Translations under genes and position numbers: made by a program
Part shown: in pieces, positions 23,800 to 32,506 of the stretch
Position numbering within the stretch: position 1 is the stretch's first letter
Layout: each line of letters begins with the position of its first letter
From: CANIGN01 sp964538275
GTDB lineage: Bacteria; Bdellovibrionota; UBA2428
Assembly (NCBI GenBank): GCA_964538275.1
Contig: CAZIFW010000005.1
Location: 24,536 to 88,535 of the forward strand
Length of the DNA stretch: 64,000 nucleotides
Direction: 5' to 3'
The notes under the pieces: generated by a model
What the model saw: the letters and a program-made list of their open reading frames with translations, nothing else
Told to the model about the DNA's origin: nothing
Database searches by the model: none

Positions 23800-24504
23800 C
23801 TAACTTAGCCGACGCAGACCAATCCTGCTCACGATCAAAACGCCCAGGAAGGCCCCTACGATCCCGCCTACCAGCCAATATAATGCCGTAGGTCTTAGCG
23901 CCTCCGCGAAGACCTGAAATGCGAGAATCGGTAACTGTGCCGCGACTACAAGTCCGGCGAGTAGAATTAGTTTTTGCACTCGTGTTCTTGCGAGTACTCG
24001 AGCAGTGGTCGAAAATGCGAACACAGAAATCAGTACAGAAAAAAGAAATCCGCAGAAGAGCATACACAAACGCATACCGCCCATATGCATAAGGGACATT
24101 GTTAAATGCTCAAAGGGGTTCCAGCTTAGTTTCGTTGGAACAAATGCAAAGCTCGGGCAAACGAGGAACGTAATGATTGTTCCAAGAGTTGAACCCACAA
24201 TTACTTTTGCGTAAACCCATGCCGACCAGTAACCGGGTACCGCAAGTCTAGGTTGAGGGCGGAAATACAAAGTGAATCCGACTGCCAACATGCTTACCCA
24301 GAACACACACGAAAGAATCGGCCAAAGTTTATTCTCTGTATCAGCCACTGCTAAAAATGGAATCAAAGAAAGGGCAGCGACCGAGATTGTCCATGCTGCG
24401 ACTTTCTTCCACCGGTACATGCGAGGTTTTTTCTCTTCTGCGAGAGCCTTCGAAATGGAATTCAGAACACTATCGGAAATATGCTTTGGAGGAATTGATG
24501 TCAT
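23800..24504 (-). CDS. NrsF/DUF1109-type membrane anti-sigma factor
   Basis: 234 residues with about six membrane helices (AAWTISVAALSLIPFLAVA, LSCVFWVSMLAVGFTLYF, and four more) after a short cytoplasmic N-terminus that could bind sigma. Overlaps the sigma gene by 4 bp, the usual arrangement of ECF/anti-sigma pairs. Cys residues in the membrane region (LVCPSF, RLCMLFCGF) may sense metal or redox. NrsF assignment rests on topology and neighbour more than on motifs. Confidence 0.7.
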   Translation of the reverse strand: MTSIPPKHISDSVLNSISKALAEEKKPRMYRWKKVAAWTISVAALSLIPFLAVADTENKLWPILSCVFWVSMLAVGFTLYFRPQPRLAVPGYWSAWVYAKVIVGSTLGTIITFLVCPSFAFVPTKLSWNPFEHLTMSLMHMGGMRLCMLFCGFLFSVLISVFAFSTTARVLARTRVQKLILLAGLVVAAQLPILAFQVFAEALRPTALYWLVGGIVGAFLGVLIVSRIGLRRLS

Positions 24505-25058
24505 GACTGTTCTCCCTCGTTTATTGCGGCCCGTAATTTCTTCTTGGCCCTCGATAAGTGTTGTCTTACGGAATCCTGAGAAATTGAAAGTTTTTGCGCT
24601 GTTTCAGCGAGAGGTATTCCATCGATCTCGACCATCGTCAGTACATCTCTTTGAATCGCAGTTAAATCCTGGGCCGCGAGATTTATCCGCTCCAGATCCA
24701 GTTTAGCTTCGAGTTGTGTTTCGGCATCTGTCGCCTGCAGAGAAAATTTGGAGAAATCCTCTACGTCTATTTCAAGTTTCACAGATGACAAGTCGATGTA
24801 GTCACGAAGGTTATTCAGCGCGATTGTGTAAAGCCACGCGGAAAATTTGTAAGCTGGGTCATACGACTGCCGCTTTTCGTGAACCTTCAGCCAGGTTTTT
24901 TGAAATAGATCCTCGATGACTGATGTGCCCAGCCGAGATCCCTTTCCATGTAGAAACCTAAAGAGCGGTCTTTCATGCCGCTCAAATAAGGTACGAAACG
25001 CCGTTATGGAACTTTCGCTTGAATAAAGAGCCATCAACTTTTCGTCAGAGTCTTCCAA
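24501..25058 (-). CDS. ECF-family RNA polymerase sigma factor
   Basis: 185 residues. Region 2 is about 25-95 (LFQKTWLKVHEKRQSYDPAY, KFSAWLYTIALNNLRDYID). Region 4 is about 130-180 (LTAIQRDVLTMVEIDGIPLA, ETAQKLSISQDSVRQHLSRA). It should direct transcription from the three TGTCACA-N15-CGTANW promoters here. Its gene is 12 nt after the porin-like gene and probably shares promoter P3, making it autoregulated. Confidence 0.93.
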   Translation of the reverse strand: MEDSDEKLMALYSSESSITAFRTLFERHERPLFRFLHGKGSRLGTSVIEDLFQKTWLKVHEKRQSYDPAYKFSAWLYTIALNNLRDYIDLSSVKLEIDVEDFSKFSLQATDAETQLEAKLDLERINLAAQDLTAIQRDVLTMVEIDGIPLAETAQKLSISQDSVRQHLSRAKKKLRAAINEGEQS

Positions 25059-25070
25059 AAGCTTCTACCT

Positions 25071-26414
25071 CTAAAAGCTAAGAAGCGTCTGTGCGAGTGC
25101 CATGTATTCGGGTGCTTTGTCATCGCCGCCCTTGCTGCGAAACAATCCGCGGTCGTCTGCTAGACCGGCAATGCGAAGGAGCGCCTGATCGTTGAAGTGA
25201 TAAGTCAGCGCAACTCCAAAATTTCCATTGTCGTTGTATGGTTTGTTGTCGACGATTACAACGTCGCGGCCATCATTAAAAAATTCGTACTGAACTTGAA
25301 GGGTCCATTTTTCGGGCACAAAGCGATAATCGATTCGTCCGTAATAGCTCCGCACATCGAAAGTCTGGCCGCCTTGACGATCAGTTCCCATCGCGTATTC
25401 TGCGAATAAATCGATTTTTGAACCCAGGCTCAGCTTCGCGTCGATAGCAGCGCGGTTTTTGTAAACAAGAGTACTTTCGTCAGTATGTCCGTTAAAGAGC
25501 ATGTCATGCATCGCAAAGCCGTAGTGAGAATAAACTGGGTAAACTCTTCCCGTAAATCCCGAGGCACCGAAAGATAACCAGTCCGTTGGATCTACAACAA
25601 GTCTCGCTATGACTGGCTTTGATCCATTCTTTATATCTGCATGAGCTTCAGGTTCTACACCAGGAACAGTTGTCGTTACGGGTACGGTTAGAGTGTCGAC
25701 ACCATTGAGCACTGCCACAGAATATTCAATCGGGCCAAGTTCACCCGACATTTCCAAACTTTTATCTGTAATTACACCAATCGTTTTATAAACCGGACTT
25801 CTTAGAACGTTTGCAGGTGAATCGAGCCTTGCATCAACACCGAAACGGTTGCGTAGGCGTCCGATTTTGAATGCCATGTCTTCCGGTAATCCGGGTAAGC
25901 TTGAAAAAATTGCATAAACAAACCCGTGATCTTGGCCGACTGTGTCTCCCATTTTGCTAGTAACTAACAACTGCTCCATAAGAATTGATATGTGATCGCC
26001 GATATTTGTCGTGAGGAATAGTTCGGCCACATGTATATCAAGCGCCCCGAAGCCCATATGTTCCTCTGTAGGTCCGCTCATTTGCGGGAAGTAAGCTCGC
26101 ATATCAAGAGCTCCACCGAAGTTTAGGTTATTGATGGGGCCTATCGAAGTTCCTTGATCATCTTTTTTAGGCTCCAAATTTGGCGCATCAAAATTTAGGC
26201 CCGTCGCTGTAGTGTTATTGGGCGTGGTTCCTTCTGGCGCTTTAACTGCTTCTTCGGTTTTCTTTCCCTTTACTTGTGCGACAAGAAAGTTTTGCACGAG
26301 ACCGGATTCATAGTTTTTACCAAAAGTTGGTTGGCCACGAAGAATCTCTTCTGCATTTCCGGTGATGGAATAGAGGCTCCCTAGGGCCAGGCTGTAAATT
26401 AATTTATTCTTCAT
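25071..26414 (-). CDS. Outer-membrane beta-barrel, porin-like protein
   Basis: 447 residues with a signal peptide (SLALGSLYSITGNAEE cleaved around residue 20). A Thr/Asn-rich linker near residues 50-90 leads into a barrel-like chain of amphipathic strands ending in an aromatic-containing strand (AQTLLSF, terminal Phe). The segment FKIGRLRNRFGVDARLDSPA is typical of porin-like proteins. Transported substrate unknown. First gene of the ECF operon behind P3, so likely a direct stress-response output. Confidence 0.75.
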   Translation of the reverse strand: MKNKLIYSLALGSLYSITGNAEEILRGQPTFGKNYESGLVQNFLVAQVKGKKTEEAVKAPEGTTPNNTTATGLNFDAPNLEPKKDDQGTSIGPINNLNFGGALDMRAYFPQMSGPTEEHMGFGALDIHVAELFLTTNIGDHISILMEQLLVTSKMGDTVGQDHGFVYAIFSSLPGLPEDMAFKIGRLRNRFGVDARLDSPANVLRSPVYKTIGVITDKSLEMSGELGPIEYSVAVLNGVDTLTVPVTTTVPGVEPEAHADIKNGSKPVIARLVVDPTDWLSFGASGFTGRVYPVYSHYGFAMHDMLFNGHTDESTLVYKNRAAIDAKLSLGSKIDLFAEYAMGTDRQGGQTFDVRSYYGRIDYRFVPEKWTLQVQYEFFNDGRDVVIVDNKPYNDNGNFGVALTYHFNDQALLRIAGLADDRGLFRSKGGDDKAPEYMALAQTLLSF

Positions 26415-26470
26415 ATAGATTCTCCTCTGTTGAACTTTTGCATAGTCACTAAATACTCTTCTTGCGGGTT

Positions 26471-26498
26471 AATACGGACCACTCCACGGGTTGTGACA
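26471..26498 (-). promoter_or_regulatory. ECF sigma promoter P3
   Basis: Minus strand TGTCACA (26498-26492), 15-bp spacer, CGTATT (26476-26471), upstream of the porin-like/sigma/anti-sigma operon. Shares AACCC after TGTCAC with P2-like sequence. Confidence 0.75.
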
Positions 26499-26520
26499 GC
26501 GTCATAAAAAATTAAAGTTT

Positions 26521-26549
26521 TTGACAGCATACCCACCATGGGTATACCT
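26521..26549 (+). promoter_or_regulatory. CsoR operator and promoter, csoR operon
   Basis: TTGACA (26521-26526), then the palindrome ATACCC-ACCAT-GGGTAT (26529-26545), then a -10 TATACC/ATACCT ending 9-10 nt before ATG 26558. The operator fills the promoter spacer. The transcript would be nearly leaderless. Confidence 0.75.
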
Positions 26550-26557
26550 TATAAGAC

Positions 26558-26959
26558 ATGAGCGGGAAGATTACAGCAATCATACTCAGTATTTTTACCT
26601 TTGTTTTCAGTGCGTCAGCGCATAACCAAGATCCCAACACTATTAGGAAGACTATGTTGGTGGTTTTTGAAGACCTCAAAGAGCCTCTACCGAAAGACTA
26701 TGTAAAATCTAAGACGACTCAAAATATTGATGGTCGCTCAGTAGAAATCTACAAGGTCAATACTCCCGATGGAAAGGTGAAAGCCATGGTCGGAAAAATC
26801 GAAGTGCAGGAGATTTTATATGCCATCGCAGTCGATACCGAAGGAAAGATTTTAGCGATTTCAAAACGAGGTAAAAAACTTAAACTTGAAGACGCAAATA
26901 GTTTAAAATTTGTCGAGCCCACAGCAAAAGGTTTAATGGAGCTTGCCAAGAAAGGGTGA
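26558..26959 (+). CDS. Exported FMN_bind-like small protein
   Basis: 133 residues with a signal peptide (AIILSIFTFVFSASA). The mature chain ends with VQEILYAIAVDTEGKILAIS, which resembles the FMN-binding/redox domain strand pattern also seen at the end of the CxxCH protein at 27773. Metal ligands are not obvious. First gene after a CsoR operator, followed by csoR. Family call tentative. Confidence 0.55.
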   Translation: MSGKITAIILSIFTFVFSASAHNQDPNTIRKTMLVVFEDLKEPLPKDYVKSKTTQNIDGRSVEIYKVNTPDGKVKAMVGKIEVQEILYAIAVDTEGKILAISKRGKKLKLEDANSLKFVEPTAKGLMELAKKG

Positions 26960-26963
26960 GTTA

Positions 26964-27269
26964 ATGGCGAAGAAAAAAGTTCAAGGAAAAACTACGCCCG
27001 AAGTCGTACCTTGTCACCGCAAAGAACTTGATCGTTTGCGACGGGTTAAGGGCCAAGTTGAAGGGGTCGAGCGTATGATCAACGATGGTAGGTATTGCCC
27101 TGACATCATCACGCAAATTAGGGCAGCGCGCGCAGCTCTAAAATCCCTAGAGGCAAGTGTACTCGAAACTCATTTCGGACATTGCATAAACGATGCCGCT
27201 AAAGCGGGAAGTGAAGCGGATCGTAAACAAAAAATTAGTGAAATAATGGCGCTATTTATAAAGAGCTAA
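26964..27269 (+). CDS. csoR: CsoR-family copper-sensing repressor
   Basis: 101 residues from ATG 26964, 4 nt after the previous stop. All-helical CsoR/RcnR fold: LDRLRRVKGQVEGVERMIND, RYCPDIITQIRAARAAL, ETHFGHCINDA. The Cu(I) triad is complete: C45, H70, C74 (spacing C...HxxxC). This favours copper over nickel/cobalt sensors, which replace the motif by His. Three matching operators precede island genes, including its own operon. The N-terminus is Lys-rich. Confidence 0.92.
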   Translation: MAKKKVQGKTTPEVVPCHRKELDRLRRVKGQVEGVERMINDGRYCPDIITQIRAARAALKSLEASVLETHFGHCINDAAKAGSEADRKQKISEIMALFIKS

Positions 27270-27287
27270 TGGAAAATGGGAGGAATT

Positions 27288-27761
27288 ATGAAAAATAAAT
27301 TTATTGCACTTCTTCTGAGCATCGGTCCGGTCGGACTAATATTTTCTGCAGAGAAGCCAAAGCCGAAGCTAAAGATTCCGCACCGCCACGATTCTAAATA
27401 CGGTGGTCGAGTTCATATGCTCGGTGACAGCCATTTCGAGGTACTGCGCAAAGGCGGTATGCTCATGGTGTACTTCTACGATAAGTTTGGCGAGGACATT
27501 GCAGTTTCTGAATTTAATGTCAGCACAACTCTTGTGAACGGGGACAAGAAAGAAGAATTGAAATTTACTGTTGATAAAAAAGTTCTCAATCAAATTCATG
27601 TGGAGCTTCCTAAGAACGTCGATACATCACTCGCGGTTTTGGAACTAAAAGCAAAGCGCATCAACCCGCCAAAGGGCGAGATGTCTTTAGATACGCCACT
27701 CAAAATCGGATTGGGCACAGTGAAGGTAAGTTCTGATCCGCACGCTGGCCACAATATGTAG
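27288..27761 (+). CDS. Exported His-rich protein of metal-resistance loci
   Basis: 157 residues from ATG 27288, preceded by GGGAGG. Signal peptide (FIALLLSIGPVGLIFSA), then PHRHDSKYGGRVHMLGDSHF, a GGxxxxxGDxHxE motif found in small periplasmic proteins beside copper and cobalt-zinc efflux genes. It ends DPHAGHNM, a putative metal hook. Predicted periplasmic metal binding. Confidence 0.7.
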   Translation: MKNKFIALLLSIGPVGLIFSAEKPKPKLKIPHRHDSKYGGRVHMLGDSHFEVLRKGGMLMVYFYDKFGEDIAVSEFNVSTTLVNGDKKEELKFTVDKKVLNQIHVELPKNVDTSLAVLELKAKRINPPKGEMSLDTPLKIGLGTVKVSSDPHAGHNM

Positions 27762-27772
27762 AGGTACAACTT

Positions 27773-28558
27773 ATGAGAACGCAGAGAATTTTATTAGCAA
27801 CTTTGATCTTCATCAGCGCAAAACTAGCTTTAGCACTTCCCGCTAGCGCCCGACTCTTTCAGGGGAAGTATGGCTATAAGGTAAGTTGTTTGCTCTGCCA
27901 TTCTCAGGGTGGGGGCTCGGCGCCGAATAGCTATGGAAAAGCGTTTCTTCGCTCCGGGGGAAACTCCCAAGCTTTTGCGAAGATTGAGGAGCGGGATTCA
28001 GACGAAGATGGAATTCCTAACCTCAAAGAAATTCTGGCCAGGTCGAACCCTGGCAAAAAAGACAGTACCCCAACAGCTGCAGGCGACTGGCTGGCAAACG
28101 TGGGCGGCATTTATATTCCAGAAAAGCAGCTCAAAGAACTTTTTCCGTCTGCGGAGAAATTTTCTGCTCTTGAGGGTGCTTTGAATGCAAATCAGTCTCA
28201 ATCGTTAGGAACAAAGACTGGCGGTTCTGTAAACGACGATGATAAAGTACCCACTTTTTATTTCGCCTTGAAGGGTGGGAAGAAGGTATCTGTCGCTCAG
28301 CTTATGACATCGAAATCTGGAGAAACTTCAATCACGTCGGGAATCGCTGTTGGTACCAACGGTAAGATTCAAGATGCGAGAATATTTAGTCTATCGAAGG
28401 GGCTTTCTGATCCTTCGCAATATGCGGCTACATTAAAAGATAAAGATTTAGCGACACTTTCCAGCGTTGCGCCGAAAACAGAATCAGAAAAACTTCTTTT
28501 GGATTCTGCGAAACGAAGTCTAGCCCTTATGAACATCGTGTTTGGCGGGGGAAAGTAA
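27773..28558 (+). CDS. Exported CxxCH (c-heme-like) protein with Ca-loop and FMN_bind-like end
   Basis: 261 residues with a signal peptide (ILLATLIFISAKLALA). VSCLLCHSQGGGSAPNSYGK contains CLLCH, a single c-type heme site. ERDSDEDGIPNLKEIL is a calcium-binding, thrombospondin-type loop. The last 110 residues (FYFALKGGKKVSVAQLM, GIAVGTNGKIQDARIF) resemble an FMN_bind-like redox domain. A periplasmic electron carrier or reductase is likely; the acceptor could be the membrane protein encoded 1 nt downstream. Confidence 0.7.
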   Translation: MRTQRILLATLIFISAKLALALPASARLFQGKYGYKVSCLLCHSQGGGSAPNSYGKAFLRSGGNSQAFAKIEERDSDEDGIPNLKEILARSNPGKKDSTPTAAGDWLANVGGIYIPEKQLKELFPSAEKFSALEGALNANQSQSLGTKTGGSVNDDDKVPTFYFALKGGKKVSVAQLMTSKSGETSITSGIAVGTNGKIQDARIFSLSKGLSDPSQYAATLKDKDLATLSSVAPKTESEKLLLDSAKRSLALMNIVFGGGK

Positions 28559-29212
28559 ATGGCTGAAGGAACAGAAGGCGAACTCAATTTTGATTCTGCT
28601 AATCTCGAAAACGCAGCGGCGCATGCTGCTCGCGAATTAGAGCCTTTAAGAGATTACGTCATTCCACTTGTTGCGTTGGCATTATTCTTCCTAGCGATTT
28701 ATCTCTCGGTTCGAATTTGGAAAAGGCTGTCCGCAGCGACCCCTCAAGGTAGTGCTATGCGAATGGGTCACTTGCCGATAGCTCTGAGGGTCGCTACTTT
28801 ACCGCTGCTCGCTGGCTACGCGTTAACACATGCTTTCGCTGCGGGTTCTGTGTATTACAATACCCTCGTGGCCAATGCGTCCACCATGTCTTACTTTGAA
28901 GTCATGGGGAGGGGGCGGCTATTTTCTCTTAGTCACGCTCACCTTTTTGCGCACGCTACTATGTACTTCATTCTGGCCGCCCTCGTGCAACTCTCAGGCA
29001 GGAAGTTTGTACCCACGGTACTCGCTCCCATTGCGGCGCTCTGGGCCGGGGTTTTTGATGTCTTTTCGTGGTGGGGTTTAAAAGAAGTTTCGCCAAACTT
29101 CGAATGGCTCTCCATCGCTTGCGGCTCAATATTCAGTTTTGGTTTTCTGATCATGGCCTATGCAATCTTGCGCTCGGCACTTTGTTCATCTGCAGACAGT
29201 GCAAAAGCTTAA
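28559..29212 (+). CDS. Polytopic membrane protein, possible b-heme partner
   Basis: 217 residues with about five membrane helices (YVIPLVALALFFLAIYLSV, VATLPLLAGYALTHAFAAGS, HATMYFILAALVQLSG and two more). A cluster of His in helices (LTHAF, SLSHAHLFAHATMYF) could coordinate b-type heme. Starts directly after the CxxCH gene stop (TAAATG), so the two products probably form an electron-transfer unit. Not assigned to a named family. Confidence 0.6.
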   Translation: MAEGTEGELNFDSANLENAAAHAARELEPLRDYVIPLVALALFFLAIYLSVRIWKRLSAATPQGSAMRMGHLPIALRVATLPLLAGYALTHAFAAGSVYYNTLVANASTMSYFEVMGRGRLFSLSHAHLFAHATMYFILAALVQLSGRKFVPTVLAPIAALWAGVFDVFSWWGLKEVSPNFEWLSIACGSIFSFGFLIMAYAILRSALCSSADSAKA

Positions 29213-29354
29213 AAACACTTAAGTCACTTATCAGACTGCTCACGTTTAACAATGCTCCGGCTTCCGCGCGCAGTTTTGCCCTCAAAATCATTCTTGCTCT
29301 TCCGATGAATGTTTAGTCGCAGAGATTGGCTCTGTGGCTGCACAGGAGAAGCAA

Positions 29355-30041
29355 ATGAAAAAGTTTTTTATAATTCCAACTATCGCTGTTCTCGTCACAC
29401 TGGTCGCGGACGCAAACAGTCGGCATAATTTTTATCAGCAAGGCTATGTAGCACACGATGCATCGTGCGCAGATGAGCACAACGAAGAGGAGTTCAATAT
29501 GAGAAGTGACAGAGCGGCATGCCGTGCCGCTAGTGCCTCGCAACTTAAAGAAGTTGATCATGGTAATCAGCACGCAGCTGAGTTCCTTGAAGGCTGCTAC
29601 GCAAAAACCGGTAACTCAAGATGGTGTAAGGAAGTAATGCGTCCAAACCCCTCAAGTATCAACACCTTCCGTTGTACCTATGGTAATAACCGTCCACATC
29701 AATTGGTTCACCCAAGCTCCAGCACTTGGAAAAACGCATACCAGGCCGTGCAACTTGTAGAAGAACTGGAAGACCTCGGAATTTGCGTAAGTCTTATTTA
29801 CAACTGGTGGAGACCCGAGCCGTACAACGCCAACGTGGGTGGGGCTGCAGGCCGACACCCTTTCGGTACCTCAGTTGACGTACGATTCTGCTCGATGTCA
29901 CACATGGAACGAGCTTTCAAACAGCTCTGCACTTGGAGAAGGCAGGGCCGCTTACGAGCACTTGGCTACTACGGTAGCACTGGACTTCATTTAGGCATCG
30001 GCGACGGTACCGCAAACACCTGGGGCAAGAGCTGTAACTAG
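29355..30041 (+). CDS. Exported M15-type peptidase (D-Ala-D-Ala carboxypeptidase-like)
   Basis: 228 residues from ATG 29355 (AGGAG upstream). Signal peptide, a Cys-rich middle, then the M15 zinc motifs HPFGTSVDVRF (HxxGxxxD) and GLHLGIGDG (second His). This fits LD/DD-carboxypeptidase-like peptidoglycan hydrolases. YNWWRPEPYN corresponds to the substrate-loop Arg region. Eight or more Cys suggest disulfides. Its place inside a metal island is unexplained; it may remodel the wall during stress. Confidence 0.8.
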   Translation: MKKFFIIPTIAVLVTLVADANSRHNFYQQGYVAHDASCADEHNEEEFNMRSDRAACRAASASQLKEVDHGNQHAAEFLEGCYAKTGNSRWCKEVMRPNPSSINTFRCTYGNNRPHQLVHPSSSTWKNAYQAVQLVEELEDLGICVSLIYNWWRPEPYNANVGGAAGRHPFGTSVDVRFCSMSHMERAFKQLCTWRRQGRLRALGYYGSTGLHLGIGDGTANTWGKSCN

Positions 30042-30090
30042 CCTCTAGGACGGTGCGCTGGTCCCTTGCGGCACACATCCAAACTTAACA

Positions 30091-30120
30091 TTGACCAAGC
30101 ATACCCCTAGGGGGTATGCT
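30091..30120 (+). promoter_or_regulatory. CsoR operator and promoter of copA
   Basis: Palindrome GCATACCCC-TAG-GGGGTATGC (30099-30119), perfect 9-bp arms, between -35 TTGACC (30091-30096) and -10 TATGCT (30115-30120). ATG 30128 lies 7 nt after the -10, so the mRNA is nearly leaderless. Confidence 0.8.
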
Positions 30121-30127
30121 TGTAGAT

Positions 30128-32476
30128 ATGAAAAATTGCTCTCATTGCGAAACGCATAAAGAAGCTCCAGCCCAACCAAAGATTAAAGATCAGATTGATC
30201 CGGTCTGCGGGATGAAGGTGAGCTCCGATACCCAACTCAAACATTCTCTTCACGGGAACACTTACTATTTTTGTAATCCTAAATGTCTAGAAAAGTTCAA
30301 ATCCGATCCTCAGAAGTATTTAGATAAGAAACCCGTCGATGCCAAAACAGCTGCGGCCGATACGAAAACTTATACGTGTCCAATGCACCCGGAAGTTAAC
30401 CAAATTGGCCCAGGAAGTTGTCCAAAGTGCGGAATGGCCCTTGAGCCGTTAGTCGCGGATGGCACCATTGATGACAGCGAATTGAAAGACATGACAAAGA
30501 GGTTCTGGATCTCTGCGGCACTTTCAATTCCGGTTCTAATTCTTGCAATGGGCGACATGATCCCCGGACAACCCTTGTCAGCGATTATGAATCCTAGCAC
30601 TCGGATTTGGCTTGAGTTCTTTCTAGCCACGCCAGTGTGTCTTTGGGCCGCTTGGCCGTTCTTTGAGCGGGCCGTAGCATCGGTAAGGCATAAGTCTCTC
30701 AATATGTTTACGCTTATCGGACTAGGCGTAAGTGTTGCTTACATTTACAGCGTTGTGGCGCTGCTGTTTCCGAATATTTTTCCTGATTCGTTTAGAGGGC
30801 ATCATGGTCAAGTCGGAGTTTATTTCGAAGCCGCTGCTGTGATTGTAACCTTAATTCTACTTGGCCAGGTTCTAGAACTGCGTGCGAGAAATCAAACTGG
30901 AGAAGCAATCAGAAAACTTCTGGGCCTTTCCGCGAAAACTGCGCGGAAAATTTTTCCAGACGGAACGGAGAAAGATGTCGAGCTAACTGAGGTTGTCGTT
31001 GGCGATTCGCTTCGAGTAAGACCAGGTGAGAAAGTCCCTGTGGACGGAGTTGTTACTGAAGGAAGATCAGTAATCGACGAATCTATGGTGAGCGGTGAGC
31101 CAATTCCTGTAGAGAAAATCGCGGGAAGTAAAGTTGTTGGAGCTACGGTAAACCAAACTGGCAGTTTTATTATGCGCGCTGAAAAGGTGGGTGCCGACAC
31201 GCTTCTTTCTAGAATTATTCACATGGTTTCCGAGGCTCAGAGAAGTAAGGCTCCTATTCAGAAACTTGCCGACCAAGTGTCCGGTTATTTTGTTCCGATT
31301 GTTATTGTCATTGCACTCATCACATTCGCAGCATGGGCGATTTTTGGCCCTGAACCGTCGATGACCTACGCGATTATCAATGCAATTGCGGTTCTGATTA
31401 TCGCCTGTCCGTGTGCTTTGGGACTCGCCACGCCAATGTCGATTATGGTTGCAACGGGTAAAGGCGCCACGATGGGAATTTTGTTTAAGAATGCCGAAGC
31501 TATTGAGCATCTGCGAAAGGTTGATACGTTAGTGATCGATAAAACAGGAACCCTGACCGAGGGTAAGCCTAAACTCACAAGCATTTTTACAGAAGGCGCT
31601 GTCTCAGAATCTGACTTGTTGATGAAAGTTGCGTCGTTGGAAAAAAGTAGTGAACACCCACTTGCAGCAGCGATCTTGTCTGGAGCTTCTGAAAAGGGAG
31701 TGTCTCCATCCGCAGTAGAAAATTTTGAGTCGATAACGGGCAAGGGCGTTATGGGAAGTGTGCAAGGAGTGAAGGTTCTACTAGGTAACCGTGCGCTTCT
31801 TGAATCTTTTGGAGTTGATCCAAGCTCACTTCTCGCTAAAGCCGAACAACTTCGAGCAGACGGGCAAACCGTAATGTTTGTAGCATTCAACAGTAAACCA
31901 GCGGGACTCATCGCCGTTGCTGATCCAATTAAGTCCACCACTGTTGAAGCGATCAAAGGGTTAAGGGAGGCCGGACTTCGCGTAGTAATGCTGTCTGGCG
32001 ATAGCAAGACCACGGCTGAGGCAGTGGCGAGAAAAGTTGGCATTGATGAAGTTATCGCAGAAGTTTTACCTGAGCAGAAAGTTGAAGTTGTAAAACGGCT
32101 TCAAGGAGAAGGTAAGGTTGTTGCTATGGCTGGAGATGGAATTAACGATGCGCCTGCTTTAGCAAAAGCCGATGTCGGGATTGCTATGGGCACGGGCACT
32201 GATATCGCGATGGAAAGCGCAGCGGTCACACTTGTAAAAGGCGATCTGAATGGGATTTTGAAAGCGCGCAAGTTGAGTCAGATTACGATCAGTAACATCC
32301 GTCAGAATCTTTTCTTTGCGTTCATTTACAATTTCGCCGGTGTGCCTATAGCGGCAGGAGTTTTCTTTCCTTTAACTGGTCTGTTATTAAGTCCGATGAT
32401 TGCCGCAGCAGCAATGAGCATCAGCTCAGTTTCGGTGATCGGTAATTCGTTGCGACTTAAATTGTCCGAGGTCTAG
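30128..32476 (+). CDS. copA: Copper-exporting P1B-type ATPase CopA
   Basis: 782 residues from ATG 30128. The N-terminus carries a YHS domain (DPVCGMKVSS, TYYFCNPKCLEKF) and a heavy-metal-binding domain (YTCPMHPEVNQIGPGSCPKC) in place of the usual HMA domains. Core ATPase: SGEP, Cu(I) site C427-P-C429, phosphorylation site D471-KTGTLTEG, SEHPL, GDGINDAPALAKADVGIAMG. The ends YNFAGVPIAAG and MSISSVSVIGNS mark the Cu(I) P1B-1 class. Inner-membrane copper export; derepressed by copper via CsoR. Confidence 0.96.
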   Translation: MKNCSHCETHKEAPAQPKIKDQIDPVCGMKVSSDTQLKHSLHGNTYYFCNPKCLEKFKSDPQKYLDKKPVDAKTAAADTKTYTCPMHPEVNQIGPGSCPKCGMALEPLVADGTIDDSELKDMTKRFWISAALSIPVLILAMGDMIPGQPLSAIMNPSTRIWLEFFLATPVCLWAAWPFFERAVASVRHKSLNMFTLIGLGVSVAYIYSVVALLFPNIFPDSFRGHHGQVGVYFEAAAVIVTLILLGQVLELRARNQTGEAIRKLLGLSAKTARKIFPDGTEKDVELTEVVVGDSLRVRPGEKVPVDGVVTEGRSVIDESMVSGEPIPVEKIAGSKVVGATVNQTGSFIMRAEKVGADTLLSRIIHMVSEAQRSKAPIQKLADQVSGYFVPIVIVIALITFAAWAIFGPEPSMTYAIINAIAVLIIACPCALGLATPMSIMVATGKGATMGILFKNAEAIEHLRKVDTLVIDKTGTLTEGKPKLTSIFTEGAVSESDLLMKVASLEKSSEHPLAAAILSGASEKGVSPSAVENFESITGKGVMGSVQGVKVLLGNRALLESFGVDPSSLLAKAEQLRADGQTVMFVAFNSKPAGLIAVADPIKSTTVEAIKGLREAGLRVVMLSGDSKTTAEAVARKVGIDEVIAEVLPEQKVEVVKRLQGEGKVVAMAGDGINDAPALAKADVGIAMGTGTDIAMESAAVTLVKGDLNGILKARKLSQITISNIRQNLFFAFIYNFAGVPIAAGVFFPLTGLLLSPMIAAAAMSISSVSVIGNSLRLKLSEV

Positions 32477-32506
32477 GAGTAAATTAACGGTGCAGAGGAG
32501 GAATTT

